Assembly (NCBI RefSeq): GCF_042453785.1
Contig: NC_091675.1
Span: 51,656,501 to 51,720,500, forward strand
Length of the DNA stretch: 64,000 nt
Source: Malus domestica
Lineage: Eukaryota; Streptophyta; Magnoliopsida; Rosales; Rosaceae
Direction: 5' to 3'
Shown: positions 1-12,300 of the stretch, in pieces
Layout: each line of letters begins with the position of its first letter
Numbering within the stretch: position 1 is the first letter of the stretch
Notes under the pieces: model-generated
What the model saw: only the letters and a program-made list of their open reading frames with translations
The model's database searches: none
What the model was told of the DNA's origin: nothing
Translations under genes and position numbers: made by a program

Positions 1-260
1 TGCTCATCTTCTAATAATGATATATCATTTAATTTATAAATTTAATCTACAAATTTACGTATTTACTCAATGACAGTCTCACCAAAACGCCTTATTTAAT
101 AGCAGTTCATAGTAATCTCCGCCATTGAAGTCCGAAACCAAGCGATTGACGATTTCTTCTTACACAACCACCCTCGTGACTGTCGTCCTCCTTCGTCTTA
201 AATGCTCCTTAGCACAGAGACACAGATCACACCTAAATCCTAAGCCCTAAGCCCTAAGAT
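1..260 (+). promoter_or_regulatory. Upstream region and probable 5' leader of the FabZ gene
   Basis: AT-rich DNA precedes a more C-rich stretch (about 120-260) that probably holds the transcription start and 5' leader of the gene starting at 261. A short CCCTAA-like duplication (TAAGCCCTAAGCCCTAAG) lies directly before the ATG. No clear TATA box is visible. The assignment rests on position only. Confidence 0.4.
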
Positions 261-3200
261 ATGTCGACCGCAGCTTACTCCGCCTCTCTCACTTGCCACC
301 CCCCGCTCCTTCACCGACCAAATGCTCCCTCCCGAATCTCTGTCGCCGTCGCGATTCCCAGATCTCTGCCGCCGTTGCCCCATTTGAAAACTAAGAGGAG
401 GAACTCAACCACCACCTATTGCTCCGCCGACGCTGCGAAAGACAAAGACTCCACTCCCATTGAGCTCAGTAAGGACTGAACTGAGTTCCTTGATTTCTTT
501 GATCATACCTCATCACAACTTCCATCTGTGACTGTGCAGGATATGAGGCTTTTCCTACCGTCATGGACATCAATCAAATTCGTGAAATTTTGCCTCACCG
601 GTCAGTGCCTTTTTCTGCACCATTTCCTGCGAAATTCGGTTTCTTTTCCAAATCATTTGAACTAATTTGAGTCTACATTTTGTTTGTTTGATTGGGTTTC
701 TGGGGGTTTAGGTTTCCGTTTCTGTTAGTGGATCGAGTGATTGAGTACAATGCTGGAGTTTCAGCTGTTGCAATCAAGAATGTCACCATCAATGATAATT
801 TCTTTCCTGGGCATTTCCCCGAGAGGCCGATTATGCCTGGTGTTCTCATGGTTGAGGTAATTTTTTTTTTCGTTATCGTACTAAAAGATACATGAGTGTG
901 TGTGTTTGTGTACTATATACGCATATATTAGAATAAACGTGCTTTCGTTAATAGAAGAAGCATATGAAACTTACAAAACAGGGGACACGATTTCCGCTAT
1001 TCTATCTAGAGTACTGATCTACAGCTAGCGAAAATAATAACACGAGTAATATGTTAAAACTAAAATTAATAGTGAATGTTAGGAAACACCCGTACAAAAA
1101 CACGCATGTCCAGTTACATGGTCCTTTCTGCACAATTTTAAGCTTTTTATCTTTCCTAAGTCAAGGACATGTCAATGCTACTCACTGAGATGGTGTCACT
1201 GAGTGACAGTAACATGAAAACATGGGAGTAGATTTCACTTCTTTTTTCTTGAGTTTTCTGTTTTGTGTGATTGTATGTGTTTTAACTTGTAATTATTGAA
1301 AAAGATAGAAGACATTTGTGTAAATACCATATTTACGTGACTTGTCGGATAGAACTGAGCAACAAACTTGTACTGGCATTTGGTTTAATGTTTGGCGATT
1401 GCCTGGTGGCTATGCCAGTTGATCAGCAACTGAAAGTTGACCAAGTTATCTTTCTTTCCGCATCAAAATCCCTGCATTAATACATATCAAGGGTTTGAAA
1501 AGTCCACTTAAAGTTGAACCAGATTGTCTATCAACTGGTTATGCGTGGATCAAAACTTGACCTATTCTAAGTTTCTAATCGTAATCATTTCCTCAACCGT
1601 GAGCACCTTGGTATGTCAGGGGCTCTTCTAGGCTTCTAGCTCAGCCTCTGTTACTAAGTTATGAATTGCTGTGATGCATGAAAATCGTGATGGAGAAATG
1701 TCAGTTTAACTGTGGTGGCTCATCAGTGAGATATATTTTTTCCTTTTGATGAAACTGTTATAACCTGTATTTACTTCTACTATATTCCTTTATTGGTACA
1801 TTCACAGAGTTGTGAGTGGGGGCTTTTGAAAATTGCAATACATTTATTTGTTGTACATTTACAAAATATTTTTCGTTGATCATGCTAACCTTGCAACTAT
1901 TTCTAAGCTATCAGGTTCTTTCCCATACTTTCCATTTATAAGCTTAACCCATTTAAATAAGGTGTTCAAAGAAGTCTCTAAGCACCATCTTCTTGCATCC
2001 TTTCTGTATGGAAATAATATCATCATCTTGTTCAGCCTCAATAAGTTTGTCATCTCCACCACCATATTCTCTCTAAGATTTCTCCTAAAACTGAAATCCC
2101 ACATATTGGAGAAAGAGCATGTATTTGTGCAATTTGCAATGGAAAGAATATATATGTGTTGCAGCTAATATGTATCTGAACCCAAAATTGATGCTCGGAC
2201 TGGCTTTATAACTAGTTCATATAGGATTCCAAGATAGTTGCAGATTTTCTTAAATCCCAACTAGTCAAGAACTCAAGATATTTCTGAATGGCTCAAATTG
2301 TAGTCATTGGAGAGAAATTTCCCAGGGTTCTATTCTGTTTTGGGGTGTTGTCATTTTGTACTTGGAGGGGAAGATGAAATTGAATTTAGGGTGGCTGGGT
2401 GAAAAATGTTTACGCTATCTATTTCCCAGGCTTTACAATATATCTTAGGTTTCAACTTTCATTTAACAATATTTCTAGTCTTATGAACTCTGCTGCAACA
2501 TCCTGGAGTTGGCATTTTGGCTTTTTTGAAAGAATTTGGAGCTAGTTTCTAAACTGGAGCTAGTTTCTAAACTAGAGCATGTAGATTGGAGTCCTATAAT
2601 TGAGAAGGAAGCTTGGTTAGAACGATCATTTGAAGGAAGAGTTTGCTCGTGCAATTTTTGAGTGTGGCCGTAAGAAATCATTTGGACTGGACAGCATCTA
2701 TTTGGCGGTTTTTAAGAATTGCAGGGAAGTGGTTATGGAAGATCTCGACATTTATCCCGGAGTCTGTGCAATAGTCGTTGATTTATTGTACTAGTTTGAC
2801 CTATATAATTTGATTCCTAATAAACCTCAATGTGAACGACTTCATTCCTGTCAACTAGTCTGGTTTGGGATGGATTATTAATGTTGTCTTGCATCCTCTC
2901 TTCTTGATTGAAGCGTCTGGGCTATCCAAGATTCTGGGTTTTTCTTGCAAGTCTTTCTGTCTTTCTTTACTCAGATAACCCAAACCATCCACCTTTGGTC
3001 CTGACAAGTTTATTTGGAAGCCTGGGTTCCCATTATAGTTGTTTTTCTTTGGCTGATACTTCATTGCAATATCAATTCATGTGATATGCTTTGGAAGACA
3101 AGGCCCTATGCTAAATTATATCGTAATTGATGTCGACTCTGAAAAGGTATGGCTGAATCTTCTGAACACATTTTTGCAATGCGCCTTCATGACATTGATT

Positions 3201-3937
3201 TGGAACAGGTAAGTTAGGGCCTTTGGTTTGGACCAGGTAGCTTCAAGGAACCACTATTCTTTTCTGACTGAATTTGGCCTGGGGAGAGGAGATAAAAAAA
3301 AGTGCTATACTCTGGAATTTTGCTATGCTTGCCTCATTCCATGGTCCGATTTTGTGGGTTAAGGGTTCTGTTTTTCGCTTAGTTAAGTTTTTGGGATTTG
3401 GTTGTTCCTGACGCACTATTTGTCGATCCATTCTTCAGTGGTTTTTGTGTAGTCATTTGTTATATCATTCCCGAGCCCCTAATCATATCTTTGATTGATG
3501 CTTCTTAAGAAAAGTTCAGAGCAAATGTGACTGTTTTAGGATATACTTGTCGTAGAATCACATTTTGTATGCTTCACAACAAGATAATGCATATTGCTGC
3601 AGTCGACTAAATTTCCCGTTAACACTTGGCTGTTCTGTTTGGATTAGTAATGATATATGTCAATGCTTGTTGTATCTAGGCAATGGCACAGGTCGGTGGC
3701 TTGGTTATGCTGCAACCAGAAGTGGGAGGCTCTCGTGACACTTTCTTTTTCGCTGGAATCGACAAAGTTCGATTCAGGAAACCAGTGATTGCCGGCGACA
3801 CGTTAGTGATGAGAATGACGCTTATTAAGTTGCAGAAACGCTTTGGAATTGCAAAGATGGAAGGCAAGGCCTACGTTGGAGGTGAGGTCGTATGTGAGGG
3901 GGAGTTTTTGATGGCTACTGGTACCGGTGGTGACTGA
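261..3937 (+). CDS. FABZ: Plastid 3-hydroxyacyl-ACP dehydratase (FabZ type), 4 exons
   Basis: Exons 261-468, 540-600, 712-856 and 3680-3937 join in phase with GT-AG introns. The enzyme dehydrates (3R)-hydroxyacyl-ACP to trans-2-enoyl-ACP in type II fatty acid synthesis in the plastid stroma. The first ~65 residues are Ser/Thr/Pro/Arg-rich with few acidic residues, like a transit peptide. The mature part has the FabZ signature: [14 protein letters not shown], then [13 protein letters not shown] with the catalytic His, then MVEAMAQ with the catalytic Glu, then the [11 protein letters not shown] hot-dog strand. The His and Glu motifs are split between exons 3 and 4. The product is about 223 residues, normal for plant FabZ. 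Intron 3 is unusually long (2.8 kb) and carries LINE relics. Family assignment is secure; paralogue identity is not determined. Confidence 0.95.
1880..2104 (-). mobile_element. LINE reverse-transcriptase relic in FabZ intron 3
   Basis: On the minus strand this short reading frame begins [10 protein letters not shown] and contains [10 protein letters not shown]. These match the linker between the reverse transcriptase and the zinc-binding region of plant L1-type LINEs (typical form: W-F-RRNL...R-W-LE-SG). It is a decayed fragment without intact ends, antisense to the host gene. Confidence 0.5.
2550..3450 (+). mobile_element. LINE reverse-transcriptase relic, sense orientation
   Basis: Around 2605-2840 the plus strand, read with frameshifts, gives LER-FE then AIFECG then AVFKNC-EVV and later a NLIPNK-like stretch. 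This is the order seen at the start of the plant LINE reverse transcriptase domain (the usual K-PGPDGF motif is degraded). The segment to about 3450 looks like further degraded LINE coding sequence, but with weak support. Its orientation is opposite to the fragment at 1880-2104, so two insertions or an inversion are implied. Confidence 0.4.
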
Positions 3938-4240
3938 TCACATTTTCTTCGGTAATTTCATTGCTAAAGTTGGTTTCGTGTACAATTTTTGTCTTCTCTT
4001 TCATTTTGATCCTCTCTTTCGTGTAAGCGTTTTTTGGCAGTTAAGAGTTTGTTAAAGAGATTTTTATGGTTAATTCTTGCCATGATTATGAAGACAAGAT
4101 GTCGGTAACGACACTTAAGTAGCGATTAAATTGAACTATCGCATTGGTTATAAACAGATTGCTAGTCCTTGTGCTGGAAAGGATAAAAAAAATTGGGTAA
4201 TTAATTATATCTACATATAAAAAAGTAAATGCCAAATGGT
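3938..4240. other. Convergent 3' ends of FabZ and LHCB6
   Basis: About 300 bases lie between the FabZ stop codon and the LHCB6 stop codon. The two genes converge, so this holds both 3' untranslated regions. No other feature was recognised. Confidence 0.6.
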
Positions 4241-5099
4241 TTACAAGCCAAGAGCACCAAGGGGTGTCTTTCCTTGTCCAGCTTCAAAGTAGAATATAAG
4301 CATAGCCAACATAGCAATCCTTGCATGCTTAATCTCAGCCAGTTTCAGTCTCTCCAACTTTTCGCTATCGGGAACGTAAACCCCGTCCTGGATGGAGCCG
4401 GCAAGCCCCAAGGGGTCGAAGAACTTGCCTCCCGGGTAGCCTTGCTCTCCGGTGGCGTTGGCAAAGTTCTCCGCAGTCTTGGACCAAGGTGTCGCCCACT
4501 CGACGGACTGGGACTCGGGGTTGTAGAAGTCCACCCATCTTTTGCTTTCCACCCAACCCATGAGCAAGAGCTGAGTGCCGAGCAGTGTGCCGAAGGAGAA
4601 GGGTGCTATGGCGCCAGGGTCAGCTCCGGCTTGGAACCATGGGATACCGCTCCAGGCCTGGCCAACAAAGATGCCGACGACCGCGGTCATTGCCCACCGG
4701 CCGTGGATGAGCTCCGCCTCTCTGTACCACTTGAGGAACGCCGGGTCCCTGCCGAGTCCTAGTGGGTCAAAGCCGTAGTCCCCTGGAAGCCTGCACGCAT
4801 ATATCTGATCAGATTCATATGTGTATGTGTGACAAACTTAGAATTACAATATGGTTGATAATATATGAAACTCACGAGCCATCGAGCCACTCGGGATTGG
4901 TGAAGTTGCCGCCGGCTTTAACCCCCGGGATCCAAGACTTCTTTGCGGCAGCAGCAACCACAATTAACCTCTTAGGAGCAGGACCTCCAGCCCTGCTTCC
5001 GACAGTGGCAGCGGAGAGCAAGGCCTGACTTCTCTTGCCTCCGCATAAGAAAGCTGCCGAGTTCAACCCGTTGAGCACTGCACCGGTGGTTGCCGCCAT
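4241..5099 (-). CDS. LHCB6: Photosystem II chlorophyll a/b-binding protein CP24 (LHCB6), 2 exons
   Basis: Exons run 5099-4876 and 4790-4241 on the minus strand (85-base intron) and give 257 residues, the usual CP24 length. CP24 is a minor monomeric antenna of photosystem II in the thylakoid membrane; it links the mobile LHCII trimer to the core and contributes to photoprotection. The N-terminus ([18 protein letters not shown]) is a plastid transit peptide. Diagnostic stretches are [27 protein letters not shown], the first chlorophyll-binding helix with ELIHGRWAM, and the second with EIKHARIAM. The C-terminus [10 protein letters not shown] is short, as expected for CP24, which lacks the last amphipathic helix of other LHC proteins. 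The start at 5099 was chosen over an upstream in-frame ATG (5168) because it gives the conserved N-terminus. A CT-rich tract lies just upstream. Confidence 0.97.
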
Positions 5100-5590
5100 C
5101 TCCCTCTCTCCTCTCTCTCTCTCTAGAACGAGCAAAAACAGAGACTCAGAGAGTGTTTCTGGTGGCAATGAATGTTTGAGGTTGAGAGTTGTTTGTCTGG
5201 GTGGTGTTTTATCACCATTGAGTAGGGAAGAGGGAATCTAAAGGGTGGCGTTGGGAGTAGCCAACTAGGATAATGAAATCCGACTTGGTTGTATTAGATA
5301 GATTTCGGACCAATGGGAACTGGACCTCCATCCGCATCCATATATTCCCTCCAACCACGTGGACTAGCCATATAGGCTAAGGGTACAAAATATCATCGAG
5401 GTCCTTGGAATGAGGATCCTCCCAGATTTATCTTTTAATTATATCTACTCGCGTGATTTAAAATTATTTTATTTAAAATTGAATACAAATAGTACCTAAC
5501 AAATTGGCCACTGATGTATCATGAACAAACATGAATTTCTGGAATCAAAGAGGATCCTCATTCAGGTCGTTGTACAATAATAGAATTATA

Positions 5591-5737
5591 AGAACTTTAA
5601 TGAAAAGCTTATGTTACTGTTTATAAATTACATTTTTACACTAAAAAGTCAATTATAGTACTATTCACTTTATCATTTATTTTGTCTTTATTTGTTAAAA
5701 CTTAAAATTTTTAAATCATTTTTATTAGTTTTTCTTA
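5591..5737 (-). repeat. MITE-like repeat family A, copy 1
   Basis: The strand-reversed form of a family recurring at 6141, 17303, 19151 and 38429. Shared words, read here on the plus strand, are 'tttaatgaaaag', 'ttacatttttacactaaaaagtcaatta' (in pieces) and 'actattcactttat'. Members run about 140-155 bases, AT-rich and non-coding. The family name is unknown to me. Confidence 0.5.
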
Positions 5738-6140
5738 GAATTATACCATCGCTCCACTGTACATATTTGAGTTTAAAACTTACACATACTTTTATTTATT
5801 TGCATAAAATACAGCTCTGACGGTATATACCATGTAAATCTTTCTCCATTAAACATTCTTGCCCCGATTTGTTTAAAACATTCAAGAAATTTTCAATATT
5901 TTCGTCGAAATATCCAAAAAATCAATGATCGCTATAGAAATAAGGTGAAATGAAAACTTCAATTTGTCAAAACCCATTGCAGATTTTAAATTTTTGAATT
6001 TTTTTTTCTCTAATATCAATCAATTAATTTGAATAAATTGATAACCCTCCAATTGAAAATATCCATAATTTCCATTAAAGTCAATTGATATCACTAATAA
6101 TATATTTATCGATATTTCTACCTATATTGATATTTTCAGA

Positions 6141-6255
6141 AGAAAATTAATGAAAAGTTTAAAAAAAAATTTAGTTTTAATAAAAATAACAAATAAAAAT
6201 GTAGTGAATAGTATAAAAAAAAGTAAAAATAAACAGTAATATCTTTAATGTCTTT
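6141..6255 (+). repeat. MITE-like repeat family A, copy 2
   Basis: Contains 'aaaattaatgaaaagttt' followed by 'gtagtgaatagta', the same word order as the copies at 17303 and 38429 but more degraded. It lies just upstream of the PP2C gene. Confidence 0.4.
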
Positions 6256-6373
6256 CAGTCGCTAAATCTCTCTCTCTAATTCACGAAAAAACCAATATAA
6301 AGGGCAAAAAAAAAGGCAAATGCATGTGTAGATTGCCTTATACGATGACGTAATAATAATAAAAAACAGGAAA

Positions 6374-9300
6374 ATGGGTAATCCGTTCGTGAGAAGCGGA
6401 TTGAGCTTCTCCTTTCCAACCAGCATTCTTCCGCCACTTAAACCCCCCCTGCACGAAACACTCCTCACTAGGATTCCGATTGGATTTCCGAAGCACCGCC
6501 GGACGCTTCCGCCGCACTCATCCTCCTCCTCCTCCTCCTCAAACTTTGACATCATTTCCACAACCGGTATGTTTGTCCCCCAATTTTCTCAGGAAATAAA
6601 CACAATTTTCTGAGGAAACAAACAGAGTGTATGTGTGAGTGCGAGTATCAGTTACTAGTATTATTTATTTGATTGCTTTTGACTTGTGTGTGACAGAGTC
6701 GTGGGATGGCAGCCTTCTCTTCCGCTTTGGGGACGAGAGCGAGAAATCTGTTACCACTGAAACAGCAACTGATGCTCAAAGTCATCTGGAGGATCCCGTG
6801 CAAGATTCAAAACTGAGCCAAACATTGTTGGGAAGAAGAGGGAGTGGTGGTGGCGGTGGTGCTGCCGCTGAGGCCGATGAGACGGTTGATGCGCATTCAG
6901 CGACGACCACCGACAGTGCTACTGGCGGCGGTGGCGAAGAAACCACAACCACAAGGTCCATAACCACAATCACAACCATAACCACAACCACAGAAGATAA
7001 AACTCAACTCAGCAATGAAATTCATGCTTTTCCAGCGATTGGCACCGCCGCCGCTGAGGCCAAGGAGAATGCTGTTGATGTGGTTTCAATGACGAGCACC
7101 AGCAGTGCGACTGGCCGCGGTTATGGTGGTGAAAAAACCACAATTACAACCACAACCAGCACCACAGCGGATGGAACTGAAATCAGCAATGAAATCCCTG
7201 CTTTTCCATCAATTGGCGGCGCCGAGCCCGAGGAGAATGCTGTTGATGCGGTTTCGTTGACGAGCACGGACATTGCGACTGGTGGCGGCAGTGGTGGTGG
7301 TGAAGACACCACAACCAGAACAAATGAAACTCAAGTCAGCAAAGAAATTCGTGCTTTTCCAGCAATTGGCACAGCCGCCGCTGAGGCCAAGGAGAATGTT
7401 GTTGATGCGGTTTCAGTGACGAGCACCAACAATGCGACTGGTGGTGGTGGTAGTGGCGGTGGGGAAGAAACCGCGACTACAACCACAACCATAACAGATG
7501 AAACTCAAGTCAGCAATGAAATTGATGCTTTTCCAGCAATTGGCGGCGCCGAGGCTGAGGAGAATGCTGTTGATGCGGTTTCAGTGACGAGTACCGACAT
7601 TGTCACTGGTGGCGGTAGTGGTGGTGGTGAAGAAACCACTACCACAACTACAAGAACAACCACAACAGTTGAAACTCAAGTCAGCAATGACGTTCATGCT
7701 GAGGGTGAGGACAATGCTGCTGATGCGGTTTCAGTGACGAGCACCAGCATGGCGACTGGTGGCGAAGAAACCACAACTACAACCACAACTGAAGAAACTC
7801 AAGTCAGCAATGAAATTCATGCTTTTCCAGCAAATGGCGGCGCCAAGGCCGAGGAGAATGCTGTTGATGCGGTTTCAGTGACGAGCACGGGCATTGCGAC
7901 TGGTGGTGGTGAAGAAACCACAACCACAACCACAACCACAAAAGGTGAAACTCAAGTTAGCAATGAAATTCATGCTTTTCCAGCAATTAGCAGCGCCGGG
8001 ACCGAGGAGAATACTGTTGATGCGGTTTCAGTAACGAGCACGGGCATTGCGAAGTGTGGCGGTAGTGGTAGTGGTGAAGAAACCACAACTACAACCACAA
8101 CCACAACAGAAGAAACTCAAGTCAGCAATGACATTCATGCTTTTCCAGCAATTGGTGGCGCCGAGGAGAACGCTGTTGATGTGGTTTCAGTGATGAGCAC
8201 CAGAACTGCGACTGGTGGCGGTCGTGGTGGTGGTGAAGAAACAACAACCACAACCACAACGACGACCAGAACCACACCAGATGAAACTCAAGTCAGCAAT
8301 GAAATTTTTTCTTTTCCAGCAATTAGCGGTGCGGAGGCCGAGGAGAATGCTGTTGATGCGGAGGCCGAGGAGAATGCTGTTGATGCGGAGGCCGAGGAGA
8401 AGGCTGTTGATGCGGTTTCAGTGGCGAGCATCAACATTGCGACTGGTGGCAGTAGCAGTGGTGGCCAAGAAACCACAGCTACAACCACAACCACAACAGA
8501 AGAAACTCAAGTCAGCAATGACATTCATGCTTTTCCAGCAATTGGTGGCGCCGAGGAGAACGCTGTTGATGTGGTTTCAGTGATGAGCACCAGAACTGCG
8601 ACTGGTGGCGGTCGTGGTGGTGGTGAAGAAACAACAACCACAACCACAACTACGACCAGAACCACAACAGATGAAACTCAAGTCAGCAATGAAATTTTTT
8701 CTTTTCCAGCAATTAGCGGTGCGGAGGCCGAGGAGAATGCTGTTGATGCGGAGGCCGAGGAGAAGGCTGTTGATGCGGTTTCAGTGGCGAGCATCAACAT
8801 TGCGACTGGTGGCAGTAGCAGTGGTGGCCAAGAAACCACAGCTACAACCACAACCACAACAGAAGAAACTCAAGTCAGCAATGACATTCATGCTTTTCCA
8901 GCAATTGGTGGCGCCGAGGAGAACGCTGTTGATGTGGTTTCAGTGATGAGCACCAGAACTGCGACTGGTGGCGGTCATGGTGGTGGTGAAGAAACAACAA
9001 CCACAACCACAACTACGACCAGAACCACAACAGATGAAACTCAAGTCAGCAATGAAATTTTTTCTTTTCCAGCAATTAGCGGTGCGGAGGCCGAGGAGAA
9101 TGCTGTTGATGCGGAGGCCGAGGAGAAGGCTGTTGATGCGGTTTCAGTGGCGAGCATCAACATTGCGACTGGTGGCAGTAGCAGTGGTGGCCAAGAAACC
9201 ACAACTACAACCACAACCACAACAGATGAAACTCAAGTCAGCAATGACATTCATGCTCAGGCTGAGGAGAATGCTGTTGATGCGGTTTCAGTGACGATCT

Positions 9301-12300
9301 CCAACAATGCAACTAGTGGTGGCGGTGAAGAAACCACAACTACAATCACAACCACGGCCACAACAACCACCACATCAGATGAAACTCAAGTCTCACCAGT
9401 GGTTAGTAAAGCTAATTAAGTCTTGATTCTTGCCTTGCCTCACCTTTTTAAGAAATTTTGAATTGGTCAGCTATTTCGCAATCGTAGTCGAAACTTAGAC
9501 TACTACACCCACACCAACACTGGCACACATGGATTCGTATCGTGGATAGATAGATACATAGATAGATATCATGATTATCCACTATTTTGTAAGGGAATTG
9601 TTATTAGCACTCAACAAATCTCATTCTACACTCCTCTCAAGTGTATTTTTCTTTCTAATTATAGAAAGTTTGGAGTGCTAAATGAGATTTTTGGAGTGCT
9701 AATAACAATTCCCTTTTGTAATTCATGTTATTGTTTTAATAAATTGTTATTGTTTTTTTTCTCAAAAAAAAAAAAAAGTCTAATGACTAGAAAGGATGCT
9801 TGAATGGGGTTAGATGCTATATGTGAATATTTCAACAACTGAGAATCTTTCAGTTTTCTAGATGGGACTTGTGAAATCTAGTGCAAGGAGTGTCCAAGGC
9901 TGGTTAGCACTTAGCATGGGACTTTTGTCAAGAAATATGCTAGTTACTACTTACTAATAAGGTTTCCGGGGGCTGCTCCCTTTTTCCTTTTTCGTCTTTG
10001 GTGGTTGAGAGGAAGCATTTTTACAAGTGCAGCATTGTTTTGCTGAGATCAATTTCAACATTTTCAGATGGTTATTTGGCTGTATTTTCCGTACTGTTCT
10101 CAAACCTACAAGGTATAACTTGAAATGGACCAGTTAAAGCGATTGAGGGCATGGAGCTAGTTTCTAATTTGGATTTTGGGTTCAGTATGCTTTCAACGCC
10201 CTACAAGGGTTTACCGCTTCTTTCTTCTCATTTTTGTCTGGAATACACAATAATTACAAGAATTTAAAGATGCAATGATAGAGGCTACTAATTGACATGA
10301 ATAATAAATATGTGTTTGGTTCTTTATTGTTTTGTTCTAAATTTTTAATAAAGCTACTGATTTTTCGGACTTAATAGTAAACATGGTGGAAGAGTTGGAA
10401 GTTTAAGAAAGGCGGAAATTGCACTTGAGGTTCATTTTTATATTATGTCTATTAACTTTGTCACTGGGACTTCTGCATCAATTAGAGGGGTTACAACCGA
10501 AGCTCCTGCAAATTGGATGATAATTTATATATCCTAATGATCTGGATGGCTATTCCTTTCCTCTTTATGATTGAAATATGAAGGTCCAATGTGTTAGCAG
10601 TTAAGCTCTTACGGAGATTTGTACCAACTACCAATGGTTTACATTACACACACTCAATCCTGCTTGGTGCCTTTTTATGAATTAGTTATTACTATAAACG
10701 TGTCCATTGCACTAGCCGATACATGATAACTTTTAGCAGTGGGGGACCTGTATTTTGTTTTATAAGACCCCAAGAGACAACTAGAATAAATTTCCAAAAG
10801 TCTTGAATCTGCACATACATGCACACCCCCACTCCTGCACACATGTTTTACATGTCTTCTTAATTTATAGCTTGACCTTTAACTAAACTTGGCAGCTGGC
10901 TCCTTGGGCATACAGTTACTTTTATTTTTCAGTCTGGCACATCACACAGTTCTTTAATATTAATATTAAGGGTCACATGCTTTTGTTTTGTATTGTACAT
11001 AGTTAGCAGAGAATGCCCCTTCCACAAATCCAGAAGATGAATTCACAGAGGGTAAAGCTGATACAACAGATGTTTCAGGAATATCAACTTCTAGGATAGT
11101 GGAATTCAATATAGTTGAAGGCACTTCTGATGGGTATGCTAGTTTTTCTCTTGAATCTTGATATACCTCTAATAAATAATATACTTTTTTTTCTGCTTTT
11201 GAAGTTCATCTTCTTCTAAGATATAATTTTCTGTTTGAAAAATGAAAGGACAATAGAATTCACCTGAGGAGTTAAAAAATGGTGCAGCTGTCTGTGTACA
11301 ATAGGTGCACGGACAAGGATGGCATGAGTTTATTTGTTATACAAAATCGGTTCTTGGTAATGGTGGTGAAAGGATTAGATTTCGGGAAAAGCCTGGTTGA
11401 TGTTTTCGTTCATGCTTTGTTTTCCTACACCATGTTGTTTGTCTATTGCTGAGGATTTTTCGTCAATAAAGCGCACTAGGACAGCTTACCCGTTCTTTCT
11501 TCCACAGGGAGGACGTATCTGCAGCTGTTCTTCAACTATCTTCTAGTGCTGCTTTATTACCCCATCCCTCAAAGGTATCTTCTCAAGTTTACAATGTAAT
11601 GTTTTAGTACACACTTTATATAACTTTTGGATAATTTAGAGTGGTACCTAATATTGTAAACGTTTATTTTCTTTTTTGATAAGAAACTCAAAACGGTGAG
11701 GAGGGACATACTGATGTTGACAGACAAGTTTGTGTTGTATTCAATATGTTATACTTTTACAAGAAAACAAAGTTTCAGTCTGACTTTGGTCTCATGAATT
11801 CCCTTTCAAAATTATATTATACACGCCCTATTAACTTTCATTATGCCCCATTTGAAGGAAAAAACGTAGAAAAATTCTAAATTTTTTAGCTAAAATTGCT
11901 AGCAGAGTACCAAAATTTATCCTTTTGAAGTGGACATAACTCGTATTGCCTAATAGCAATTTGGCATCTATCAATGCATTCAATTGTATGTAGGTAGACA
12001 GATACACATATCTAACCCACAGATGCACATTTGCATAAACGAGCTTTATGTTCGGTTGGTCTTGAATTCTCTCTCGTTTGTTTATACGCAGGTAGACACA
12101 CACACACACACACACACACATGCATACAAACCTGTGTGCACACACACCATACTTACTTGACCTTACGGTTGCATTTAGCATAACTGTAAATAATTTACGA
12201 ATTAATAAATTCCAGGCATTGACAGGTGGGGAGGATGCTTACTTTGTTGGTTGCCAAAATTGGTTAGGTGTGGCCGATGGAGTAGGTCAGTGGTCACTAG

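Larger units (their letters stand above)
5100..6373. other. Divergent intergenic region between LHCB6 and the PP2C gene
   Basis: This holds the LHCB6 promoter side (5100 to about 5400) and the upstream region of the PP2C gene. The stretch 5101-5125 is a CT microsatellite in the LHCB6 leader. From about 5450 the DNA is very AT-rich and contains two MITE-like copies listed separately. No coding sequence was recognised. Confidence 0.6.

Noticed and set aside
4229..4762. Plus-strand open frame of 177 codons
   Set aside because: It is antisense to LHCB6 exon 2, whose protein is unmistakable.
6639..9419. Treating the 926-codon frame as a complete single-exon gene
   Set aside because: Its first codons lie in an intron, and consensus splice sites at 6566/6697 and 9405/11007 join it in phase to a transit-peptide exon and a PP2C domain.
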